Of a DNA stretch of 64,000 nt, positions 29,842-64,000 are shown piece after piece. The stretch's first letter is position 1. Each line of letters begins with the position of its first letter. The position numbers and the translations under genes are program-made. Origin of the DNA: Paralvinella palmiformis (Eukaryota > Annelida > Polychaeta > Terebellida > Alvinellidae). Under the pieces are notes generated by a model, which did no database searches, was not told the origin of the DNA, and saw only the letters and a program-made list of their open reading frames with translations. The stretch is taken from contig JAODUP010000549.1 in assembly GCA_025642065.1 (NCBI GenBank), forward strand, positions 167,501 through 231,500, written 5' to 3'.

Positions 29842-31611
29842 CAATGTTATTTTATGTTTTTACCCTACCAGGTCAGCCAGGATCTGTTATTATCACACAG
29901 CCTACTGTTGTCACAACTATTGTTCAGCAGTTCAAAGATATTCCTGTACAGACAAATTGTCCAAGCTGTCATGCTGAGATAATCACATCCATTGAGTTTG
30001 AGACAGGGACACTTACGTGGTTGCTCTGCGTCATCATATGTCTTGTTGGGTATGTAGCTTCGCATTCAATTTATTTAAAGAGCTGTATGTTGCGTGAAAT
30101 ATAGATACATGTACCTAGAGGAATTTTGTGTAGACGTTTGTGCACACATGATTAGAAATATTAGCTCCGAGCTATTGAGCAAATTATCGGGTGACATAGT
30201 TATTGGAAGATTGTACTTCAAGGTGCACCATAATGATGAGGTTGGTTGTAATAATCAGTACAAGTTGCTTGGTTCCTGAATATTTTCATTCAAAGATCAT
30301 TGAGATGATAATAATAATAAGAAGAATTTATATGGGGCCTTCACCAACTCTTGTTAACTTCGACATGTTCTCATTGAAGCTATAAGGAAATATGTTATCA
30401 CTAAACATACAATACATTTTTTGGCATAAGTACATTAGAAGGAATTATTAAAATCTAACTGTGAATACCGTCTTTCCCCATAGATAATCCGCATTCGTGT
30501 ATAATCTACACCCGTAATTTAGGTTTTAAATTAGTGGTTAAAAACTCATCTTCCTATGTAAACTCCACAGTGCACATATCACTAGTGATGAAAGTGCTTA
30601 GAAAATTTGTTAATGTTTAAACGAAGCATACTATGCCAAACTATGCCATTTAATCACGATCAAGTAAATAATCACATATCAGTAATATAAATACTGTTTA
30701 GAGGTATCATCATTCAGTAATCATTTACCATTCATAATGCCTGGCAGATCTTCTTACACAACAGCATTCCAGCTACAAGTTATAGATTTTTGCAGACACT
30801 CGCAGTAATCGTGGTATTGCACGGCACTTTGGCGTCGATGAAAGCAATGTTAGCTTGTGGCGAAGATCCAAGTCATGACTTGATCAAATGCCTAAATCAA
30901 AGTGAGCTAATAGAGGTCATGCTGCCTTCTATGGAGAAATGGAAAGTAAACTTATAGAATGGAGAATTGCTTGTATTGCCGAGGATCTTGCCATACCTGG
31001 TCATATACCGTGCAACTGTTGCATACTTTTGAACAAAGAAGACCTAGGGTGAAAGGTCCATTATTAATGTTTCCATATATAATACACATTAAAAATTGTG
31101 CTAAAACTGCTGATTATCTACAGGGAAAGATGATAAATCATAATGGACATGGTTCAGTAGTGTCTGTGGGGAAATCTAGACTCTATCATGACCATGTTAC
31201 AATAGAAGAAAAAAAACCCAGTAATTATGACACACTTGCTTAATAAATAATCGTATGGAAAATAGCCTCAACTGTTGCAAGATTCATATATTTCAGTGTT
31301 TCTATATTTGTTCCAACTTCCATTACTGAAGAGATGAATGCACTCCTGATATTTAGTCCCTATTGGAAACCATATGTGGCTAATTTAGACATGGAGGTTT
31401 TAGGATCTTGTTTCAGGCGTTGGCAATTTTGTTTGTGTGGAAACTTGTTATCCATGCTGATTAACCATAATACCACATATTGCTATGATTCTATTTTTGC
31501 AGCTGTGATCTCGGTTGCTGCTTCATTCCATTCTGCGTTGACCAATGCAAAGACGTGGTCCACAGATGTCCCAACTGTCAACACATCGTCTCCAGATGGT
31601 CACGGTTGTAA
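25714..31611 (+). CDS. LITAF: LITAF-domain protein (lipopolysaccharide-induced TNF factor-like), complete, 4 coding exons
   Basis: LITAF-family proteins are small monotopic membrane proteins on late endosomes and lysosomes that recruit NEDD4-type ligases and ESCRT components. Coding exons 25714-25774, 26867-27073, 29872-30049 and 31503-31611 join in one frame to 184 residues. Residues 8-11 carry a PPPY motif for WW-domain ligases. Residues about 21-89 are a Pro/Tyr/Gln-rich tandem nonapeptide repeat. Residues about 110-184 are a full LITAF domain: CPSC (119-122), hydrophobic segment [12 protein letters not shown], then [11 protein letters not shown], and closing HRCPNC (169-174), with the two CxxC knuckles forming one zinc site. 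Length fits the family (about 160-210). The ATG follows an upstream AG, so a 5' UTR exon is likely. It could equally be named CDIP1-like; these are not separable by eye. Confidence 0.95.
25930..25964. repeat. (TA)n microsatellite in LITAF intron 1
   Basis: About 17 TA units; a longer run lies at 26293-26334 in the same intron. Confidence 0.95.
26867..27028 (+). repeat. 27-bp coding tandem repeat in LITAF
   Basis: About six 27-bp units (core tacccacaggctccaccagc) make up most of LITAF exon 2. Substitutions between units are mostly synonymous or Ser/Gly changes, so reading frame and protein pattern are kept. Confidence 0.9.
26867..27073 (+). CDS. LITAF: LITAF exon 2: proline-rich nonapeptide repeats
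   Basis: The exon is 207 nt, with acceptor ttctccag and donor gtaaga. It encodes about six copies of a G-[GS]-Y-P-Q-A-P-P-A unit (27 bp), then a degenerate tail ending PGYPPGQ. This low-complexity arm is normal in kind for LITAF proteins, but such a regular repeat is noteworthy. Confidence 0.93.
27128..27312 (-). repeat. tRNA-derived SINE, family A, in LITAF intron 2
   Basis: This copy starts about 55 nt after the LITAF exon 2 donor. The head with A and B boxes faces opposite to the host gene, and the tail (gattgatgttttatagcc) is at the low-coordinate end. Confidence 0.85.
28497..29305 (+). mobile_element. Decayed pogo-type DNA transposon (3' part of transposase) in LITAF intron 2
   Basis: The relic is 809 bp with 23-bp terminal inverted repeats (about 18/23 matching; left begins CTGTATATACTCGC) and TA on both sides as target duplication. 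Between them lie remnants of a DDE transposase C-terminus in broken frames: [18 protein letters not shown], then DGTEDD, an acidic block and the ending [11 protein letters not shown]. These are typical of pogo/Tigger-like elements. Stops and frameshifts make it a pseudogene. Confidence 0.75.
29815..29841. repeat. (TA)n microsatellite next to the LITAF exon 3 acceptor
   Basis: About 13 TA units end 30 nt before exon 3, where a branch point would be expected. Confidence 0.95.
29872..30049 (+). CDS. LITAF: LITAF exon 3: first half of LITAF domain
   Basis: The exon is 178 nt. It encodes [20 protein letters not shown], the first zinc knuckle NCPSC and the start of the membrane-inserted segment [11 protein letters not shown]. 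Donor is gtatgt. The acceptor is preceded by a (TA)n run some 30 nt upstream. Confidence 0.95.
30468..31133 (+). mobile_element. Second decayed pogo-type element (transposase N-terminus) in LITAF intron 3
   Basis: The relic is 666 bp. Terminal inverted repeats (left begins CCGTCTTTCCCCATAGATAA, about 20/25 match to the right end) are flanked by TA. An ATG at 30737 opens [18 protein letters not shown]; after a frameshift comes a helix-turn-helix-like block [20 protein letters not shown]. This is the DNA-binding start of a pogo-like transposase. The catalytic domain is absent, and the ends differ from the 28.5 kb element. Confidence 0.72.
31503..31611 (+). CDS. LITAF: LITAF exon 4: second half of LITAF domain and stop
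   Basis: The exon is 109 nt, with acceptor ctatttttgcag. It encodes [20 protein letters not shown], then RCPNC and the end IVSRWSRL before TAA. It completes the Gly codon split with exon 3. Confidence 0.95.
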
Positions 31612-33245
31612 ATGTATTCCCAACCAAGTCTGCAGAAATAACCAACCACTTTTACCATCCATGATATCTGCCTATTTTCATGTTTTAATGTTAAGACATG
31701 CTGTCGAGATCATTGTGTTTTTATTATGTCTGTAGTACAAGCTACAGCTTCCTAAAAAATTGCATGCCAACAGATAGTAGATAAAATTCCATTAGGATGC
31801 TGTACTCATCAGGGCTGCCTATAATTCTTATTGGTTATGTGTGTAATACACGAGGGGTTACTATACCACTTGTTGTTGTTTGACAAAACAATTTAATTAT
31901 TTTTTTAACAAACCATATTTATTGGATTCCCAAACATGTAAAAACGTATATTAATGGGTTTCAATTTTGCCTTTCTTTCTGAACCGTGTCTGGGAACGTG
32001 TACATCAGTATTTTACAAATGATCTTAATGCAATGTCAGACTCTCATTTTAGCTAGCACATTTTTGGTTTTATTAGTTGAACATACTTGACATCTTAAAT
32101 TGTGCTCATATTTACATCTCCACATAATGTTTTTTGTTTTATGAAATTCTGTGATATTAATTCACGTCTGACAGTTCTGTCGTGTTTCATCTAAGATGTT
32201 TGTTTTCCTGGCCAAGTTTATAAGCTGCATGTTGTAGTCACTGTTGTGTCTTACATTGATGGCTTTCCTATAAATACTCAACAAATTATCACCATGATCT
32301 GGCTTAAATGTTAGTCTCCTAACATCATATTATCCAATACTCCTTTTGATCACGTTTTCATCTCTATTACACAAGTTTTCAATATGACCTGCATTAAGTC
32401 TAGGGTATATTTATTCTTTTTTTCACCTAGTTACCCATATTTGACTTTGTTACTTACAGCTGTTTTATTGTTCTTAATCAAGTCACAGTTATGATCTTGG
32501 TTCAAAATACTTCTATCCTGTGTGATAATCATAGAACCTTATTATTGATTTCACTTGAAGAGACAATGTCTTGTATATCTCGGGCATTCTCTTTTCCCAA
32601 TCAGGTAGTTTTACTTTAATATATTTGAAATAATTTCTTATATCAAATAGATGTTGTAGTTGTTCTGGTGACTTTATTATCTATTCAGCTTGTCTATTTT
32701 GCCCAACTCGCAATACTGGTGATATAACAAGGATTGTATTAAGATTTTGTTTAACTAACTCGCTTTCGAGTTCTTATTAAAAAATTACCACAATAAACCG
32801 TGTTTAATTCAAGCTTCTACGCATTGAAATGTTTTGTTTCAGCTGCAAGTGCATTGAAATTTTTTTTAAACATAATTTTGACACATATCTTGCATAATAG
32901 TGTGATTTGTTTTGGTAAAAGGCCGAATCAGATCTTGGCAAGTTGGAATTTCAAACAAATGTCCACTGTAAAGCAACACATAACCACATACACCCTATAT
33001 TGAAAGATTCCCTTAAAGTACATTGTAGTGTTTGCTAATATTGAAATCCAGCTACTTCGTAGTTTTCTCAACTAATCCAGCACACCTTATTGGTGAAGAT
33101 GTTCATTGATTACACTAAGGTAGGTTATTATCTGATACACACCACATTATACATAATAAAAAAGCATTCATCATATAATAGTGTTTTATTTGCATACTAA
33201 ACAGTATATGCCAATGTGTTCTACAAATTGTATCAAGCACACAAG
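31612..33245. other. LITAF 3' flank
   Basis: AT-rich and T-rich sequence without coding character. It probably contains the LITAF 3' UTR in its first 1.2 kb. Confidence 0.5.
32792..32797 (+). terminator. Possible poly(A) signal of LITAF
   Basis: This is the first canonical AATAAA noticed after the LITAF stop, about 1.2 kb downstream. It is weak evidence without transcripts; an ATTAAA lies just before it. Confidence 0.2.
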
Positions 33246-33251
33246 TTTATT
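33246..33251 (-). terminator. Possible poly(A) signal for the 33.7 kb small gene
   Basis: AATAAA on the minus strand is followed within 10 nt by CTTGTGTGCTTG, a GT-rich element of the kind found downstream of cleavage sites. It sits just after the candidate stop codon at 33266. Confidence 0.25.
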
Positions 33252-33265
33252 TGTTTGTTGATAGC

Positions 33266-33737
33266 CTATACCTCTTCACAAAGCAGACAAACCACTGTAG
33301 TAATATGATTCACACCTCGTCAAGTCACCCATACCACTGGCCTGCACCAGCATAACAAAGTTGCTTACATTATTATAACATCAGGATCAACTAGAAATAA
33401 ATGTCTACTGTCATGTAAAGTGTAAAAATATTATCTGTTTGTGTTTTTACTATCACCAGGCAGCAAGTCACAATTAACGTATTAACTGCCACAAACACAC
33501 ACACCAGCATGCACACGTTACGCTGTATAAATCAACATACACAACAAAAGTACACTTTAGTGATTTGATTGTAAATGACAGCAGAAGCATACCTGGCTCT
33601 GACGGAACAAAACCAGCAGAACAGACACTGTATCCTGAACTAGACCACACATAATCTGGTGCAACTGGAACTTGTATTATTCGGAAGGTTCGAGCTCGAC
33701 TACTTGTTTCGGAGGTTTTGATCGGAGCCATTATCAT
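33266..33737 (-). CDS. Candidate two-exon small protein gene, unidentified
   Basis: The exon at 33737-33593 begins ATGATAATG and runs 48 codons to a good donor (gtatgc). It reads MIMAPIKTSETSSRARTFRI, then IQVPVAPDYVWSSSGYSVCS and AGFVPSEP, and looks like real coding sequence. A phase-compatible second exon could be 33294-33266 (acceptor tattactacag), adding VVCLLCEEV and TAG, with AATAAA 15 nt later followed by a GT-rich run. That gives 57 residues. The first exon might instead splice to distant exons of a larger gene that I cannot place. It lies between the 3' ends of LITAF and myosin. No family is recognised. Confidence 0.35.
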
Positions 33738-35376
33738 TGAAGCAAGACGCTTTAAATTTATGTTACATCATAAACATTTCTCGCCATCACCTTAAGACAC
33801 TAAGGCAAAGAATGCGCTGCAGTATCAACGAAATTTAGATGCTTTGCACAATGCAGATATAATAATCATCCTACAACACACTAATAAATGTAATGCTTAC
33901 ATTTAAAAAATAGAAATAGTAGCAGCAGCAGCAGCAACACTTCATTTGAATCGTCATACTGATCAGTTTGCTAGGTACCCCCCCCCCACTGACGATTGCA
34001 CGGCCAGTTGTGTTTTAATTACAGCCATTTATCAAATAGACAAACTTAACACGGGACAAAATAACAAACATGACAAGAATGCAATGCTGGGAAATCTAAT
34101 GGTGGTCGAGGAACTGTATAACAGTTCGTTTACTTCATCTCTGTTTTGCCAGTTCAGGGTTTTGCTGCATCTTCCATGGAAAAAACTGCATCGATCAAAA
34201 TTGTAAGGAGACCAGATTACCTTACCATTGCTCCCCCCAGGGTTAAGTATATAGCCTAATTACGGCACTGTTTCGTCTTGTAACAAAAATCTAGCTAAAT
34301 ATCCTTAAATAGGCACCAGCTATATATTACTACAACAAACACCAATCCAGGTATGGATAATCATTACAATTTACTTGCCAATGTTATAAATTACAGCATG
34401 CATGCATACATATATATATATATATATATATAAATACTAAACAATCGCCTGCAACAAAGGTGCCCACGTCGGACAGAAATCTGCTATTCCGTTTTTCCAT
34501 CTGACAACAAACAATGCTGAAGTTACCCAATGGATAGCATCTACTTAGGCCAAAGCTGAAGTGAACCGTTTTCATTGAAGACCTGCGCGCGAAGAAGAAA
34601 ATTATTGGAATTCGAGGTGCAGTAAATATCGAGCAAACAACACTATTAAGGGCATGTTAGAATTCAGTAACGAGGAAACGACCACTCACAGATTTCCAGC
34701 AGCAAATTACAGAAATTCGATTGATCAAATAATGCAATTTCTCATTAGAATTTTGTACACATTGTCAATCCATAAGGTGGGTTAATTAGGAACACAGACT
34801 ATATGGGATTACAATTAGCCATTACTATATTGTGTGTTAAACAAAACCTATATACAAAGCATTGTTAGAAACTTGTCACAAGAAATGGAATTTGGCAATC
34901 TTGCGATTTTATTCAACAATTACCATCCAGCTAATTTACAGAGTAATCAGAGACCACAGAAAGCAAACCATTTACTTTTAGAAGGCTGAAAAAAGACACC
35001 GCCAGAACAGTTGGCCATCTGTGATGTGACAGAAGATAGACCCGATAAGCGTCTAATCTTCAACACATTTCTAGATTCCTTTTTCATTATATAAAAATAT
35101 TATACATATATGATAAAGCAACGGTAACATAATATATTGTCGAAGTCTCACAATAACATTCTTGGCTGGACACTCCCACAATGGAGGTTCACAGCCACTA
35201 ATTATAAACTGCATACGTCTGGCATGTCCTCTAATCTCCTTCAGATTTTTATGTACAAGCATCACGTTTAGTGGAAAGTGTGATGGCAGAGGCGATGAAA
35301 AATGGACACTGTTGAATATATATGATCAAGTCGCAAGAGACATCATAGTGGAGTAGCAACACATCATCAGGTATAT
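33738..35376. other. Myosin 3' UTR and flank
   Basis: Sequence after the myosin stop codon (minus sense). It holds an AATAAA at 34913-34908 and a (TA)n run near 34406-34433. Short open frames at 35071-35356 fall in the presumed 3' UTR and are not called. Confidence 0.5.
34908..34913 (-). terminator. Possible poly(A) signal of the myosin gene
   Basis: AATAAA lies on the minus strand about 465 nt after the myosin stop codon. Another AATAAA overlaps the stop codon itself but is too close to serve a normal 3' UTR. No transcript evidence is available. Confidence 0.3.
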
Positions 35377-63117
<27,741 letters not shown>

Positions 63118-63602
63118 TCAACGAAACAACAACAACGTATTAATTAGTAGCGAACAGGGTGACACTACATAAATTAATAAACAAAGTTTTACAGGATTCT
63201 TACTAGAGGTTTGAAATCTAAACATTTGTGCACAAAGGAAATATAATTCTGGTGTGCTTTAAATTAATTAATTGGCATCAATGTTACTGGCAATGTTAAA
63301 TTAACTTTTACCACGAACAGAGGCCAAAAACAATCCTCTGATATGCTAAAAGTTGCATATATTATTATTATGCAAATAGAAGAAAGAGTGCTTAGCATCA
63401 AGAGAAGACGGTGGAGATGATGAAACAGAAGAAGATGACATGAGATAATTGCGATGTGAAGAGAATGCAACATGCTCTCCAATAAATGCACGACTATGAA
63501 ATGTGCCACACAAACTGATGTGATGAGACATGAATTTCATACTATGGTGACTTGTGCATTACAGAGTGCAAGAAATATATATATGATTCACAATTCAGTA
63601 CA

Positions 63603-63647
<45 letters not shown>
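63603..63647. repeat. (CA)n microsatellite beside the candidate loop-1 exon
   Basis: About 22 CA units, read as (GT)n in myosin sense, begin 6 nt after the donor of the 63653-63811 candidate exon. Confidence 0.95.
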
Positions 63648-63649
<2 letters not shown>

Positions 63650-63652
63650 CAC

Positions 63653-63811
63653 TCGGCCCTTGTCATCAGCCAAAGGACGTTTAAAATTTTGACCTGAAAA
63701 CTTTATGCTGCCTGAAGTATAATCGGTTACTATAAAGCAATTTCCGACAGCAAACAGTTCATTTGGCTGCAGTTTCAATAGAGCAAACATTTCATCATCA
63801 TCATTATCGTC
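63653..63811 (-). CDS. Candidate alternative loop-1 exon of non-muscle myosin II
   Basis: This stretch is 159 nt and open, with AG (tgtattag) before it and donor gtgagg after it, phase 0 at both ends, so it could splice directly to GELEQQLL of exon W1. It encodes 53 residues: an acidic start DDNDDDEM, then FALLKLQPNELFAVGNCFIV and a basic end NFKRPLADDKGR. I do not recognise the sequence. Its position matches loop 1, where vertebrate MYH10/MYH11 insert short alternative exons, but those are far shorter. A 53-codon open stretch in AT-rich DNA can occur by chance, and the acceptor has a poor pyrimidine tract. Confidence 0.35.
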
Positions 63812-64000
63812 CTAATACACTGTGATACACTTCCCTGTGATCTACATCAAGAACGAATCATCTCATTTTCTGGCCATGGAGAACAATAACAAAATACAGA
63901 CAGCATACCGAGTTAAAGCCATAACAACCTCTATAACAACACAAAATGTTAATAAGGATAAGTATTAAAACAAATCCCAATAAGAGAAACTCAAAAGCAA

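Noticed and set aside
35071..35356. Open frames on both strands in the myosin 3' region
   Set aside because: They overlap the presumed 3' UTR, have no partner exons and no family motif.

Overview
This is eukaryotic nuclear DNA from an animal, most likely a marine mollusc or another lophotrochozoan. The phylum is an inference from gene structure and repeat content; no single sequence proves it. The DNA is AT-rich and full of microsatellites (CA, TA, CTCA), tRNA-derived SINEs and decayed transposons. Genes are split by GT-AG introns of roughly 0.1-4 kb. There are no operons, CRISPR arrays or bacterial features.

Three protein genes are recognised by protein family. (1) ECD (ecdysoneless/SGT1) on the minus strand: its first three coding exons lie at 21395-21191, 17941-17824 and 15923-15836, and the conserved remainder was not found in the 15.8 kb downstream. 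(2) A LITAF-domain gene on the plus strand: four coding exons between 25714 and 31611 give a complete 184-residue protein with an N-terminal PPxY motif, a proline-rich nonapeptide repeat and a full LITAF zinc/membrane domain. (3) A non-muscle myosin II heavy chain (zipper/MYH9-MYH10 type) on the minus strand: 28 phase-consistent exons from 63075 down to the stop codon at 35377 give 1,757 residues, from just before switch I to the non-helical tailpiece. The first ~220 residues, including the P-loop, lie beyond base 64000.

Layout: 1-15.3 kb has no recognisable gene and holds SINEs, satellites and microsatellites. 15.3-21.4 kb is the 5' part of ECD, with a CR1-like LINE fragment in intron 2 and a SINE in intron 1. 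21.4-25.7 kb separates the divergent ECD and LITAF genes and holds a second reverse-transcriptase fragment, a SINE and one arm of an inverted repeat. 25.7-31.6 kb is LITAF, with two small pogo-type DNA transposon relics in introns 2 and 3. 31.6-35.4 kb holds the LITAF 3' flank, an unidentified candidate small gene on the minus strand, and the myosin 3' end. 35.4-64 kb is myosin.

The less expected observations are a 159-nt phase 0/0 candidate exon placed exactly where myosin loop 1 is encoded (63653-63811), an in-frame candidate terminal exon that would truncate ECD (15311-15433), an unidentified two-exon small protein (33266-33737), two pogo relics with TA target duplications inside one gene, and an inverted dispersed repeat flanking ECD exon 1. 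The three genes have unrelated cellular roles (ECD: splicing and chaperone-linked cell-cycle factor; LITAF: endosomal membrane adaptor; myosin II: contractile motor), so nothing suggests they act together.
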